DNA of 64,000 bases, taken from positions 124,001-188,000 of the forward strand of contig NZ_JAGGPU010000021.1 in NCBI RefSeq assembly GCF_018613605.1, in the 5' to 3' direction. Made by a program: the position numbers and the translations under genes. This DNA comes from Pedobacter sp. ISL-64 (GTDB lineage: Bacteria; Bacteroidota; Bacteroidia; Sphingobacteriales; Sphingobacteriaceae). The first letter of the stretch is position 1, and the number at the start of each line of letters is the position of its first letter. The notes under the pieces are model-generated. The model ran no database searches. It was not told the origin of the DNA and saw only the letters and a program-made list of their open reading frames with translations. Shown here piece after piece: positions 29,002 to 39,118 of this stretch.

Positions 29002-29012
29002 ACTATACGGAT

Positions 29013-30056
29013 ATGAAATTTAGAACAATATATATATATCTTGCTTTTGCAGCGGTTATAATAAGTACAGCAACGGGTTGTAAAAAATGGCTGGATATCC
29101 CGGCTGATGTAGATTATTTCAGCGAGAAAGTAGATTATACCACGAAAACTTTTTCGCCAGTATTGGGGCGTACAACCGTAATAACCAATATTTTTAACTA
29201 CGACAATTCAAGTTTGCCCTTAACTTTTCAGCTGCTGAACGTCAGAAAAGCAGATGGAACCCCTGCCGATAACCTCACAAAAGTACAGCCGGTCTGGGTA
29301 TGGTCTACCGCTTATGATGGCAAAGAAGCCAGTCTGCAGCAAATTCTCGATAAAAGAAAAAAAGAGGACCACCCCTTGTGGGAACTGAGAAAATCGGGTG
29401 ATCTGATTCTCTGGCAGAGTGCAACCAATGCATCGGTGCCTGCGTATCAGGGTTCTACTAATCCCGGTGGCTATCTTTTCGATGTCAAAGTTTCCAATTC
29501 CGGAGGAGAGAAAACCATTAAGGATCTGTTACTTAATCCACTTAGGGAAATGCCCTATGAGCCTACCAACATGGACGTGGTTTCAAGTCTGCCAAAAGAT
29601 TCTATACTACCTTCTGAACTAAGTGGAATGATCGGCCAAAATACCAGAAAACCACTTTCTAACGATAATAAAGATGTTTACATCTATTTTAAAAGAACGG
29701 GTAACGGCAATTCTTTAACCTTTAAGTTTCTGGACAAAAATAAAAACCCGATGAATGTAGATGCTTTTAAAGATACGAAATGGGCCGGATTGATACACGG
29801 CTTTAACATGCAAAAAACGGGTGATTATGTCCGGTATGATGTGGCTTATCCTATTCCCCTGGTTAAACTTCCAACAAAATATACCAATGGCGATGGTTCC
29901 AGGGCCATGGTAGAGTTTAGCTACAGCCGGATCGGGTTTAATGGGATAAGGGAAACCGGAAAGCTGAAATTTAATTTCAGCATCTTCCGCGAGGGGGATT
30001 GGGAAATAGATTTTCACTTCCGTAATGACACACCCAGGTTTCAGGACGAATATTAA
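29013..30056 (+). CDS. DUF5007-type PUL lipoprotein
   Basis: A 347-residue lipoprotein (Ala-Thr-Gly-Cys-Lys-Lys lipobox, Cys23) resembling the DUF5007 family found in PULs of Sphingobacteriaceae. The C-terminal 130 residues are beta-rich (Val-Tyr-Ile-Tyr-Phe-Lys-Arg-Thr-Gly). No catalytic motif is apparent. It starts 11 bases after the fasciclin-CBM6 gene, and its stop overlaps the SusC2 start as TAATG, which suggests translational coupling. A surface glycan-binding or scaffold role is inferred from position only. Confidence 0.75.
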   Translation: MKFRTIYIYLAFAAVIISTATGCKKWLDIPADVDYFSEKVDYTTKTFSPVLGRTTVITNIFNYDNSSLPLTFQLLNVRKADGTPADNLTKVQPVWVWSTAYDGKEASLQQILDKRKKEDHPLWELRKSGDLILWQSATNASVPAYQGSTNPGGYLFDVKVSNSGGEKTIKDLLLNPLREMPYEPTNMDVVSSLPKDSILPSELSGMIGQNTRKPLSNDNKDVYIYFKRTGNGNSLTFKFLDKNKNPMNVDAFKDTKWAGLIHGFNMQKTGDYVRYDVAYPIPLVKLPTKYTNGDGSRAMVEFSYSRIGFNGIRETGKLKFNFSIFREGDWEIDFHFRNDTPRFQDEY

Positions 30057-33000
30057 TGTGTAGGCTTAATATGATACAAATGACAAAGAGAATATTATTG
30101 CTCGCGGTTTTTATAACTGGCCTGTTGGTTCCGGGCTACCTGGCAGCACAGGTGCAAAAAGTAATTGTTAAAGGAACTGTTATGGACAAGGAAACCAGAC
30201 AGGGCATACCAGATGTAACCATTTTATTAGACGGTAAGCCACCAAAACCGACTTCTTTTACAGATCGTGATGGCAGATACACCATTGCAGTAGCTCCAGA
30301 ATCAACCCTTATTTTTAGGTATATCGGCTATAACGAGAACCGGGTTAAAGTTAAATCCGGACAGACTTTGTTGAACATTACCTTAAGCGCAAGTTCTTCT
30401 GATATGGAAGAGGTGGTTGTTCGGGGTTATCAGAAACGGTTAAAAGAAACCAGTACGGGATCTTCCTATGTGATCAGCGGAAAAGAAATCCAGGATATTC
30501 CTGTTTCCAATGCAGAGCAGCTGCTACAGGGTAAAGTTCCCGGCCTTAATATACAGGTAAATACCGGGGCACCCGGTTATCGTGGATCTGTAGCAATACG
30601 CGGTGTATCCGGAATTGATATTTCGGGTTCGGGAACCAGTTCGTTTTTAACGCCTACTTCTCCACTTTATGTAATAGATGGCGTACCAGTAGAGGCTGAT
30701 GCAAATTTCGAATACGGCTTCAATTCTGCAGGACCGGGCGTTAGTCCGCTCTCGCTGATCCCTCCTGAGGATATTGGCAGTATTGAAGTGTTGAAAGATG
30801 CTCAGGCTACCTCACTTTATGGTTCAAGGGGCGCTTTCGGTGTTATCCTGATTACCACAAGGCGTGGTAATTCTAAAGTGCCAAGAATCCGCTATACCGC
30901 TAATTTTTTCGTTAACAAAAGTCCAAAACTCCGTGAAACCCTTGGGGGCAAATCTGAACGGGATGCCAAGATCAATGAAATTTTAACCATGGGGAATTAT
31001 GTAGATGTGATGAAAATTTCCACTACACCCATCCTGGCAGACAGTTTAAATCCATATTATAACAATTCTACCGATTGGCAGGCGGTATTTTACCGGACAA
31101 CCTATAATACCACACAGAATCTGAACATCGATGGAGGTAATGATAAATTCAATTACAAAACCAACTTTGGATATTATGGAGAAAAGGGAATTATAGAAAA
31201 TACAGGTTATAAACGCTACAACCTGACTACAAACATGAACTATAAGCCAAATGATAAGTTTGGTGTATTTATAAATCTTGCCGGCGGTTTGGGGAAAAAA
31301 AATAAAGGCGATGGACAGGGGCTTTTTCAAACAGGCGTAGCAACCAATGCTTCGGTCTCCTCCTTGCTTCCTGGCCCATCTTTATTTCAGACAACTAGCG
31401 GGGTATTATCAGCGCTTACCATCAAAAATGACAATGTTGCCAAAAACCTGCGCTCCAATGTTGATGTGAACTTTCTGGTGTTTCCTGGCTTTAGGGTTTC
31501 TTCAAGCGGTAGTTACGATTACGCGGTAGGAACAGAAGAAACATTTACACCAGCTGCTGCCAATTATTTGTACTCAGGTATTTATTCCTATAACGAACGG
31601 AATTCGACCTTGTATAACAGGAGCGGGTTCACTTATTCTAAGAGTTTAAAAGACGGTACGCATAATTTCTTTGTAAACTCGTTTGGCGAGGTTTACCTCA
31701 AAGATTATCAGGCGTCGTTTATTATACAGCAGCGTACACCCAATGATCAGTTTCAGGGGCCGTTGGGTGCAAGTAGTTTCGCTTCCAGGGGAGGAGGAGT
31801 GCTCGGAAATTATAAAAACGAACATGTGGTATCTTTCGCCAGTGCTTTTTCTTACGATTATAAGAAAAAGTATGTGCTCGATCTTACCTACCGGCTTGAT
31901 GCGTCATCTGTTTCCGGTTTTGATAATCCTTTTGCTAAAAATCCTTCTATTGGATTTAGATGGAATTTTAACAGAGAAAACTTTTTGGCTAACTCCAAAT
32001 GGTTGTCATCCGGTGATATCCGCATGAGCTGGGGCAGGAATATCCAGCCTACCGGAAATATTTATTCCCTGTACGGAACCTACGCCCCAAACGGCAATTA
32101 TGTAGGCGTTCCCCGTATCGGTATAAACTATGGCAGTTTACCCAATAGTGTTTTACAGCCATCGACCAATACTACGTATAACTTTGGTGTAGATATGGGC
32201 TTCTTCGATAGTAAAGTAGAATTTATGTTCGATGCTTACTATAAAAAAGTAACCAATCTCAAACGTGACATGGCCCTTTCGAGTATGACCGGTTTTGGAC
32301 AGGTATCCAGCAATGATGCCGGTCTGATCGATTATGGTTATGAGCTGTCAGTAGTGTTGCGGCCTCTGCCTAAAAATAGTCCTGTAAATTGGAGTATTTC
32401 TGTAAATGGCGCCATAAACCATGATGTGTTAACCCGCCTGCCCGGTAATATAAACCAGATCGTGATCGATGGAGACCCGACAAAGAACAACCCTGCAACC
32501 GTGCTGCGTGTTGGTCGGAATACCCTGTCAAATTTTCTGTTGAACAATCAGGGGGTTTATGGCAGCAATACTGCGGTTCCTGTTGATCCGGCCACGGGGC
32601 TCCTATACCGCACCGATAACAGCTCTACTGCATTTTTTAGGGCCGGAGACCCGATCTGGCAAGATTTGGACGGAGATTATGTATTAACGAACAAAGACCG
32701 GATGGTGTTGGGTAACTCACAGCCGATTGTAACGGGAGGATTAAATACCTATCTGTCCTACAAAAATTTCTCGCTGAATGTGAATGGTTCATTTACCTTA
32801 AAAAGAGATATCATTAACGATGCATTGGCCTCCAGGTTAAGGTTGGTTAGCAATCCTTTTGGATCGAGTGTATACTTGCCACTTTCGGATGTCAATTACT
32901 ATGGTTCCTCAGGCGCAGCGGCGGCTTATCCAAATCCGTTTGATTATACCAGATCGGGCATAATAAATCCTTTCCGGTCTAACCAGTCACTTTTCCAGGA

Positions 33001-33235
33001 GGATGGCAGTTATTTTAAGTTGAACAATGTAACCTTTGGTTATACCCTGGGAAAACAACTTGCAAAGAGAATGGGGCTTAATATGGCCAGGGTTTACCTC
33101 TCGGCAAATAATGTGGTTACTTTTTCTTCATATTCAGGGCCAAATCCGGAGAATGTTACCGCTTTAGGTTATGATTCTTCTGCAGGTTACCCCGTTTCCC
33201 GCACCTATAACCTGGGTGTCAATGTAGAATTTTAA
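30056..33235 (+). CDS. SusC/RagA-family TonB-dependent transporter (full length)
   Basis: A 1,059-residue SusC-like protein with all usual parts: signal peptide ending Leu-Ala-Ala-Gln, CarboxypepD_reg-like domain (about 38-115, starting Val-Lys-Gly-Thr-Val-Met-Asp), TonB box-like Met-Glu-Glu-Val-Val-Val-Arg-Gly-Tyr (about 120-128), plug (about 130-275; Val-Ile-Asp-Gly-Val-Pro-Val, Ile-Glu-Val-Leu-Lys-Asp-Ala) and barrel ending Gly-Val-Asn-Val-Glu-Phe. ATG 30056 overlaps the previous stop; ATG 30080 (Met-Thr-Lys-Arg) is an equally good signal-peptide start. It is the second SusC of the operon and is clearly diverged from the first. Confidence 0.93.
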   Translation: MCRLNMIQMTKRILLLAVFITGLLVPGYLAAQVQKVIVKGTVMDKETRQGIPDVTILLDGKPPKPTSFTDRDGRYTIAVAPESTLIFRYIGYNENRVKVKSGQTLLNITLSASSSDMEEVVVRGYQKRLKETSTGSSYVISGKEIQDIPVSNAEQLLQGKVPGLNIQVNTGAPGYRGSVAIRGVSGIDISGSGTSSFLTPTSPLYVIDGVPVEADANFEYGFNSAGPGVSPLSLIPPEDIGSIEVLKDAQATSLYGSRGAFGVILITTRRGNSKVPRIRYTANFFVNKSPKLRETLGGKSERDAKINEILTMGNYVDVMKISTTPILADSLNPYYNNSTDWQAVFYRTTYNTTQNLNIDGGNDKFNYKTNFGYYGEKGIIENTGYKRYNLTTNMNYKPNDKFGVFINLAGGLGKKNKGDGQGLFQTGVATNASVSSLLPGPSLFQTTSGVLSALTIKNDNVAKNLRSNVDVNFLVFPGFRVSSSGSYDYAVGTEETFTPAAANYLYSGIYSYNERNSTLYNRSGFTYSKSLKDGTHNFFVNSFGEVYLKDYQASFIIQQRTPNDQFQGPLGASSFASRGGGVLGNYKNEHVVSFASAFSYDYKKKYVLDLTYRLDASSVSGFDNPFAKNPSIGFRWNFNRENFLANSKWLSSGDIRMSWGRNIQPTGNIYSLYGTYAPNGNYVGVPRIGINYGSLPNSVLQPSTNTTYNFGVDMGFFDSKVEFMFDAYYKKVTNLKRDMALSSMTGFGQVSSNDAGLIDYGYELSVVLRPLPKNSPVNWSISVNGAINHDVLTRLPGNINQIVIDGDPTKNNPATVLRVGRNTLSNFLLNNQGVYGSNTAVPVDPATGLLYRTDNSSTAFFRAGDPIWQDLDGDYVLTNKDRMVLGNSQPIVTGGLNTYLSYKNFSLNVNGSFTLKRDIINDALASRLRLVSNPFGSSVYLPLSDVNYYGSSGAAAAYPNPFDYTRSGIINPFRSNQSLFQEDGSYFKLNNVTFGYTLGKQLAKRMGLNMARVYLSANNVVTFSSYSGPNPENVTALGYDSSAGYPVSRTYNLGVNVEF

Positions 33236-33260
33236 TGATTTAACCCACAATCCAAAGAAA

Positions 33261-34793
33261 ATGAAAACACACTCCTTTTATATACTACTTCTCGCAGTTT
33301 GCATCTCAAATTCTGCCTGCAAGAAATTTCTGGATGTAAAGCCCCTGGATAAATTAAGCGGTAATGTCTTTTGGCAATCACGGTCTGATGTCGAATCATT
33401 TACCAGCGATCAATACGCAAACCTGAGAAACAAATTTACCAGCACTTCTTTTATTCCCGCTACAGGCGAACTGCGTTCGGGATACATCCTGCCTACTATA
33501 TTAAATAATTCCAATTCTGTAGGGGAAAAAAATATCCGCCTGGTTTATACACAGTTTGCAACGAATAACCTGAAAACAAATACAGGTGTACTGTCATCTA
33601 CCCAGCCCTGGAACGGGCTTAGCTTTGACTCGATCACCAAGTGGTATGAGTTTTATTCTGTTATACAGGGAGCCAACATCCTGTACGAACGGGTTAATAA
33701 TGGCGTTCCCGGCCTTTCAGGTGATGATAAGAAAAGGTATCAGGCAGAGGCTGTGTTTCTGCGCTGCCTGACTTATTTTTTCATGGTCAGGCTATATGGC
33801 GATGTGCCATATTATACCAAAGCTTATCAGCAGGCTCCGTTGCCCAGGGAAAAAGCTGTATCTGTGATCAACCAATGTATTGCTGATCTTAAGGCAAACC
33901 TGGATAATTTACCATTGGTTTACCCTGATCCCGCATTAAGGGCTGTTAGGGCAACAAAAGGGGCAGCGCTTGATCTGCTGATGAATATGAACATGTGGAA
34001 TGCAGGCTTTGATAGTGGTAATAAGTTGAAATATTATCAACAGACAGCAGATTTGGGCAGTGAATTAATAGGCAGCAACGTATACCAGTTACTTCCCCTT
34101 GATAACTTTAGTGAGGTAATGAAAGGCAGGAGCAACGAAGGGATCTTTGAATTTAACCAAAGTATAAATTATGAGTCCGCACCTAATTTCAGGGCTTTTT
34201 TTGGAGAGATCATGCTTAGATATCCGAATAAAAATAGCGGAACAGACAACAGCTCAAGCCATGCTTATTTTAGGGCAGATTACCTGCTGCGTTTGTATCC
34301 GGCAGGTATAGCAGATAAGCGTAAGGATCTTTGGTTTGACAACAGTATGCTCAGCCAGGATGGGAATTTTCAACTGCTCAAATTTAAAGGCAACCTAGCA
34401 TCTAACCAGAGTAGCCCGGAATGGGGCCTGATCATTTTTAGATTCGCCGAAGCAATTTTGCTCAGGGCTGAAGCGCTTGCAGAGCTGGGTGGACAGGATG
34501 AAGAAGCGATAAAAATGCTGAATATGATAAGACGCAGGGCCGTTGCACCTGAGTATATAGGAATTGGTGGACAAGACCTGAAAAATGCAATCTTCAATGA
34601 GCGCTGTAAGGAACTGATGGGTGAAGGACACCTGTATTTCGACCTGATCAGGACCGGACGGATCTTAAACCCGCAATGGACACTCAACCCGCTTTCAGCT
34701 GATCAGTTTGCCAGGGGCGGATGGACCTGGCCGATAGACGTTTCCGCACTATACAACAATCCATACATGAAATTAAACGAGTACTGGCAATAA
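33261..34793 (+). CDS. SusD/RagB-family lipoprotein, partner of the second SusC
   Basis: A 510-residue lipoprotein with lipobox Asn-Ser-Ala-Cys (Cys20) then Lys-Lys-Phe-Leu-Asp-Val. The helix motif Phe-Leu-Arg-Cys-Leu-Thr-Tyr-Phe-Phe-Met-Val-Arg-Leu-Tyr-Gly-Asp-Val near residue 170 and Asn-Glu-Arg-Cys-Lys-Glu-Leu-Met-Gly-Glu-Gly-His near residue 445 are those of the SusD family. It begins 25 bases after SusC2. Confidence 0.93.
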   Translation: MKTHSFYILLLAVCISNSACKKFLDVKPLDKLSGNVFWQSRSDVESFTSDQYANLRNKFTSTSFIPATGELRSGYILPTILNNSNSVGEKNIRLVYTQFATNNLKTNTGVLSSTQPWNGLSFDSITKWYEFYSVIQGANILYERVNNGVPGLSGDDKKRYQAEAVFLRCLTYFFMVRLYGDVPYYTKAYQQAPLPREKAVSVINQCIADLKANLDNLPLVYPDPALRAVRATKGAALDLLMNMNMWNAGFDSGNKLKYYQQTADLGSELIGSNVYQLLPLDNFSEVMKGRSNEGIFEFNQSINYESAPNFRAFFGEIMLRYPNKNSGTDNSSSHAYFRADYLLRLYPAGIADKRKDLWFDNSMLSQDGNFQLLKFKGNLASNQSSPEWGLIIFRFAEAILLRAEALAELGGQDEEAIKMLNMIRRRAVAPEYIGIGGQDLKNAIFNERCKELMGEGHLYFDLIRTGRILNPQWTLNPLSADQFARGGWTWPIDVSALYNNPYMKLNEYWQ

Positions 34794-34808
34794 TAAATGC
34801 TAAGCGAT

Positions 34809-35513
34809 ATGAGAAATTATTTTAAAAAAATAAGATGGGGGCTGGGATTATTTTCTTTGATCCTGTTATTATTGGCTTCCTGTAAAAAAGATAAATATTA
34901 TTTTGACGGTGGTAAATCTGATCCCAATTTCAAAGGGACCATGCTTCAATACCTGCAGTCAAAGCCCCTACAATTCGATACAATTGCACAGATTATAAAA
35001 ATTGCTGGTCTTGAAAAGGAGTTTCAGCAGGATGAACTGACATTTTTTGCGCCAACAGATCTGTCGGTCAGGTCGGTTCTAAAAAATGTCAATAACTACC
35101 TCTACCAAAGCGGTAAAGACACGCTTAAAGTGCTGACTGACATTCAGCCACAGATCTGGCGTAAGTACCTGATGATGTATATGTTCAAAGGTGCAAACAG
35201 GATGAAAGATTATTACCAGCTGGATATCAATCTTAAATCGGTTTATCCCGGACAGAACTATTACTCTTATAACAATGTGATTTTTAACATCGGGGTGATA
35301 TTTGAAGATATCAATGGGATCAAATATGCAGGGTACAGGCATCTTACGATTGGTTATATCACAGATCTCAATAAACCTACTGATAGCTGGGTTAGTGCCG
35401 ATATTTCATCATCAGATATTAAACCGCTTAATGGGGTGGTACATACATTGAACACCAATCATATTTTCGGATTTGATTACGGATTTGTTTATGATGTTTA
35501 TGCCGGTAAATGA
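34809..35513 (+). CDS. Fasciclin-domain lipoprotein
   Basis: A 234-residue lipoprotein starting at ATG 34809 (ATG 34797 adds four residues). The lipobox is Leu-Ala-Ser-Cys-Lys-Lys. The single fasciclin-like domain carries Leu-Thr-Phe-Phe-Ala-Pro-Thr-Asp and a terminal Leu-Asn-Gly-Val-Val-His-Thr-Leu-Asn-Thr. It pairs with SusC2/SusD2 as the fasciclin-CBM6 gene pairs with the first set. Fasciclin domains mediate adhesion; in PULs they are presumed surface binding proteins. Confidence 0.82.
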   Translation: MRNYFKKIRWGLGLFSLILLLLASCKKDKYYFDGGKSDPNFKGTMLQYLQSKPLQFDTIAQIIKIAGLEKEFQQDELTFFAPTDLSVRSVLKNVNNYLYQSGKDTLKVLTDIQPQIWRKYLMMYMFKGANRMKDYYQLDINLKSVYPGQNYYSYNNVIFNIGVIFEDINGIKYAGYRHLTIGYITDLNKPTDSWVSADISSSDIKPLNGVVHTLNTNHIFGFDYGFVYDVYAGK

Positions 35514-35559
35514 TGAGGATATTAAAATTTTATAAAACGGATTATTTAAAATTAAGATA

Positions 35560-37221
35560 ATGAATTCAAAATATATCAGTTTAACACTGGCTTTTTTAAC
35601 CATACTTTTTATTACGGCCTGTAAGAAAAGTGAAGTTTATGAAAATCCCTATGAGGGTGGAAAGCAACCCTTGGGGATTAGCCTCAGTCTCAGCACGGCT
35701 CCAGTGCCTCAGGAAGCAACTGGCGGAAGTACGGTTACATTTGCGGCAACAGGTTTATTGCCGTATAAAGACCTGGCTGTATTTTCCTTCAATGGGCAGA
35801 AGGCTGAAATACTCAGCATTACGGCAACGGGCATTACCGTCAAAGTGCCTGAAGATGCCAGTACGGGCGTTGCTACCTTATCTATAAACGATCAGGTGTT
35901 TTTTGGACCAAGGTTTAAGGTCGGTGGAAAGATTAGTATCGATCCGGAGTTTAGGGTTAGCGGTGGCGCAAACAGGGACATTTTTGCTTATTATCCATTA
36001 ACAGATGACCGCTTTATTTTTCTTGGAGCATTTACCGATTATGATGGCAAAGGCATCATTACTCCGATAAACCGCATTGTACGTGCATTTAAAAATGGGG
36101 GCGCCGATATTTCTTTCCGTTCAGGCGGTGCAGACGGTTCATTGTACGGCATTGCTCCCCTGGGGGATAAATATATAACCGCAGGCAGTTTTTCGGGCTT
36201 TTATTTTAATGCCGGAAGATCCATTTTGACAAATATTAACAATATTACCCAGCTTAGCGCCAGTGGCGAAGTAGATTCGGTGCTTGTAGATACTTATAGT
36301 ACCAACCATAGCCTGGCTCCGGGTATTCCGGCTACAGGAAAGAAAAAGGCCGTTCCTGCTTTTAATGGAGGGACTAATTCTACCATTGGAAAAATTTATA
36401 ATTACCAGAATAAATTAACAGCAACCGGTAATTTCAAGTATTACATCAGCAAACGATATGATATTTCCAGGAAGCCTGTAGTAATCTCCGGTGTAACCCT
36501 TTATGCCGATAGTATTGTTATCGACAGTATGGAGACCCCTCAGGTTGTGCGTTTCAATGCCGATGGATCACTGGACAAAACGTTCCGGTTCAATAGTGCA
36601 AATAACATGGGCCTGCCTGCCGGAAACGGGTTTGTATCCAGCTCCTATATGCAGGCTGACGGAAAACTGATTGTGGTTGGATCTTTCAATAAGTTTGATG
36701 AGCTTCCTGCCGGCCGGATTGTCCGGTTAAATTTAAATGGAACAGTAGATCCCGTTTTTAATTCGGGCACAGGCGCAGATCAATCCATTGGTTCGATAAC
36801 CTACAATCCGCTTAACCGGAAGTATTTAATTACTGGTTCTTTTACCACCTACAACGGCATGCCAGCCAAAGGAATCGCCCTGCTTAATGAAGATGGTTCC
36901 ATCGATCAGTCATTTGTATCAAAAGGATTTTCTTCGGATGGCGGTGCCACTTTTGCCAAACAGCTCTCAAACGGTATGATCGTAGTGAGCGGTGTCTTTT
37001 CCACTTATAATGGGATCAGGCGATCAGGCTTTATGGTGTTAACACCTACGGGAGATCTGGCTAGGGGGTACAATGCGATCGGAAGCATCAAGGGATATGT
37101 GAATGATCTTTATGAAACAACCAATTCAACCGGGCAGATGGCTGTTATGCTTATCGGATCTTTTAGCCAGATCGATGGTACGGGAGCAAACAATATTACC
37201 CGCTTAGTATTTGAAAAATAG
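35560..37221 (+). CDS. DUF5008-type lipoprotein with IPT/TIG and delta-60 repeats
   Basis: A 553-residue lipoprotein (Ile-Thr-Ala-Cys-Lys-Lys, Cys21). Residues about 40-125 form an IPT/TIG-like Ig fold (Thr-Val-Thr-Phe-Ala-Ala-Thr-Gly). From about 130 onwards, delta-60-like beta-propeller repeats recur, for example Phe-Asn-Ala-Asp-Gly-Ser-Leu-Asp-Lys-Thr-Phe and Leu-Asn-Glu-Asp-Gly-Ser-Ile-Asp-Gln-Ser-Phe. It is a non-catalytic surface protein of the PUL by context; the propeller may bind glycan or act as a scaffold. Confidence 0.78.
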   Translation: MNSKYISLTLAFLTILFITACKKSEVYENPYEGGKQPLGISLSLSTAPVPQEATGGSTVTFAATGLLPYKDLAVFSFNGQKAEILSITATGITVKVPEDASTGVATLSINDQVFFGPRFKVGGKISIDPEFRVSGGANRDIFAYYPLTDDRFIFLGAFTDYDGKGIITPINRIVRAFKNGGADISFRSGGADGSLYGIAPLGDKYITAGSFSGFYFNAGRSILTNINNITQLSASGEVDSVLVDTYSTNHSLAPGIPATGKKKAVPAFNGGTNSTIGKIYNYQNKLTATGNFKYYISKRYDISRKPVVISGVTLYADSIVIDSMETPQVVRFNADGSLDKTFRFNSANNMGLPAGNGFVSSSYMQADGKLIVVGSFNKFDELPAGRIVRLNLNGTVDPVFNSGTGADQSIGSITYNPLNRKYLITGSFTTYNGMPAKGIALLNEDGSIDQSFVSKGFSSDGGATFAKQLSNGMIVVSGVFSTYNGIRRSGFMVLTPTGDLARGYNAIGSIKGYVNDLYETTNSTGQMAVMLIGSFSQIDGTGANNITRLVFEK

Positions 37222-37249
37222 ACCTGAAAATCTTTTAATAGTTAAGAAA

Positions 37250-38998
37250 ATGAAGAATTATAGATTGACAACAGGCATGATGGCACTTTTTACCCTGGGT
37301 ATTGTGGTATTATCATGCAATAGTGGATTTGATAAGCTGCTGCCTTCAAAGGAGTACAGCGATTCGACAACGGCGGTAGCAAAAAGCAGGAAAGTTTTAT
37401 ACCTGATTGTGGATGGGGCAAGAGGCTGGTCGGTACGGGATGCGCAGGCTCCTAATATTACTGCATTGACTAAAAATGCGACCTATTCGTGGAATTCGCT
37501 AAGCGATAGTCTGTCAAATAATGGCAATGGCTGGGCAGATTTACTTACGGGTGTTAATAAAGCAAAACACAAAATTATTGACGATTCTTTTACCGGAAAT
37601 AAACTGGATCAGTATCCGGAAATCTTTCAGCGGATTAAATCTATAAAACCAGATACAAGAACAGCCGCATTCGCTGCCTCGGCATTGTTTAAAGATAAAT
37701 TAACTACAGGTGCCGATATCAGTCAAGCCTACAACACTGATGCAGAAGTTAAAACCGCAATTATTTCTGAACTTGGAAACGATGCCTCTGCTTTGATAGT
37801 AGGGCAGTTTGGAGCGGTTAACGCAGCCGGAATCCAATTTGGGTACGACAATTCCTTTCCGGCTTATAAAAGTGCCATTTTGCAATTTGATCAATATCTT
37901 GGAGAAATCCTCATGGCATTAAAATCCAGAAAGAACTACGCAAAAGAAGACTGGCTGATTGTGCTGACTTCCAATCACGGCGGACAAGCAGTAATCCCGG
38001 TCGAGCAAGATGACAAAACCATTTTTAGCTATCCTAAAGCCAATACATTTACAGTTATATCCAACATCAGTTATAAGCCGTATCTGCTTGATAAACCGTT
38101 CACCGGTAATAAGTATACGGGTAAATTTTTGCGCTTGTATTCCAATCCCGCCAGTTCAGCTGCAACTCCGGCGACCTCGGTCCGGGCTGAAGTCAAGAAC
38201 AACAATAACATTTATAATTTTGGAGATACCATATCTTTTACGATCGAATTAAAGGTCAAAAAAAATATTCGCGGTACCAGTTATCGATATGAATGGCCGG
38301 TATTTTTCTCTAAAAGATTTGATAAGACCAAAAAGGTCGGAAATGGATGGGCATTTGGTTGGGAGTCGGATAGATGGCGGTTTTTTATGGGAACACCCGG
38401 CCAAGATCATCAAGCGGCTGACGATCCAACGAATCTTATCGATGGAAATTGGCATAGTCTTGCTGTTGTGATCTTGAACCGCGATTTTAAAAGAGTAATC
38501 CGCTATTTCCGCGATGGCAAATATGTGGCAGAGAAAATATTGCCAGACAATTTCGGAACAATGAATAACTCCGCACCCTTGCAAATGGGCCTCATTCCAG
38601 TTGATCTTAATAATCCTTTTGATGGTTACCTTAGTGATATCCGCATCTGGAAAGCTGCACTACCGGATGCTGTGATTTCCCAATTTTCCTGCGATACGAG
38701 AGTCAATCAATCACACCCGTACTGGAACCGCCTAATTGGTTATTGGCCGGCAAATGATGGCAGTGGCTTAATTATTAAAGATGAAAGCCCGGCCAAAAAC
38801 GATTTTCATATTTCCGTCGGTACCGGTACTACTTTACAGTGGGATACTTTAAATGATATCATCTGTCCACCCCCCACAGGCGATTTGGCCTTACTGGTTC
38901 CAAAAACAACAGATCTTACACGCCAGATCCTGAGCTGGCTGGCCGTTGCGCCGCCTGATAGCTGGAAACTGGATGGCAGGGTCTGGTTAAATCAATAG
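37250..38998 (+). CDS. DUF4983-type lipoprotein: degenerate alkaline-phosphatase fold plus LamG-like domain
   Basis: A 582-residue lipoprotein (lipobox Val-Leu-Ser-Cys, Cys23). ATG 37250 is chosen; a TTG at 37211 overlaps the previous gene. Residues 48-250 resemble an alkaline-phosphatase/phosphodiesterase-like domain (Leu-Ile-Val-Asp-Gly-Ala-Arg-Gly at 52-59; Leu-Leu-Thr-Gly-Val near 98). However, the usual metal ligands look substituted: Asn191 and Ile195 where Asp-x-x-x-His is expected, and Asn242-His243-Gly where Asp-His-Gly is expected. Residues about 305-500 form a LamG/concanavalin-like domain. It is probably a non-enzymatic glycan-binding protein; this is inference from the missing ligands and PUL context. 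Confidence 0.72.
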   Translation: MKNYRLTTGMMALFTLGIVVLSCNSGFDKLLPSKEYSDSTTAVAKSRKVLYLIVDGARGWSVRDAQAPNITALTKNATYSWNSLSDSLSNNGNGWADLLTGVNKAKHKIIDDSFTGNKLDQYPEIFQRIKSIKPDTRTAAFAASALFKDKLTTGADISQAYNTDAEVKTAIISELGNDASALIVGQFGAVNAAGIQFGYDNSFPAYKSAILQFDQYLGEILMALKSRKNYAKEDWLIVLTSNHGGQAVIPVEQDDKTIFSYPKANTFTVISNISYKPYLLDKPFTGNKYTGKFLRLYSNPASSAATPATSVRAEVKNNNNIYNFGDTISFTIELKVKKNIRGTSYRYEWPVFFSKRFDKTKKVGNGWAFGWESDRWRFFMGTPGQDHQAADDPTNLIDGNWHSLAVVILNRDFKRVIRYFRDGKYVAEKILPDNFGTMNNSAPLQMGLIPVDLNNPFDGYLSDIRIWKAALPDAVISQFSCDTRVNQSHPYWNRLIGYWPANDGSGLIIKDESPAKNDFHISVGTGTTLQWDTLNDIICPPPTGDLALLVPKTTDLTRQILSWLAVAPPDSWKLDGRVWLNQ

Positions 38999-39009
38999 GA
39001 TCTTTATCC

Positions 39010-39049
39010 GCTTTGATGAGAACGAAGAAATTCCGTTCATCATCAAAGC
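39010..39049 (+). terminator. Hairpin between DUF4983 and GH95 genes
   Basis: GCTTTGATGA pairs with TCATCAAAGC, and inner GAACG with CGTTC. It lies 12 bases after the stop. There is no T tract, so it may reduce or process the operon transcript rather than end it. Confidence 0.45.
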
Positions 39050-39118
39050 AGATTTTAAACGCATTTAAAATCAACTTGGCCAGTCCTGATAATGGCCGCG
39101 CATTAATTTAATCACAAT

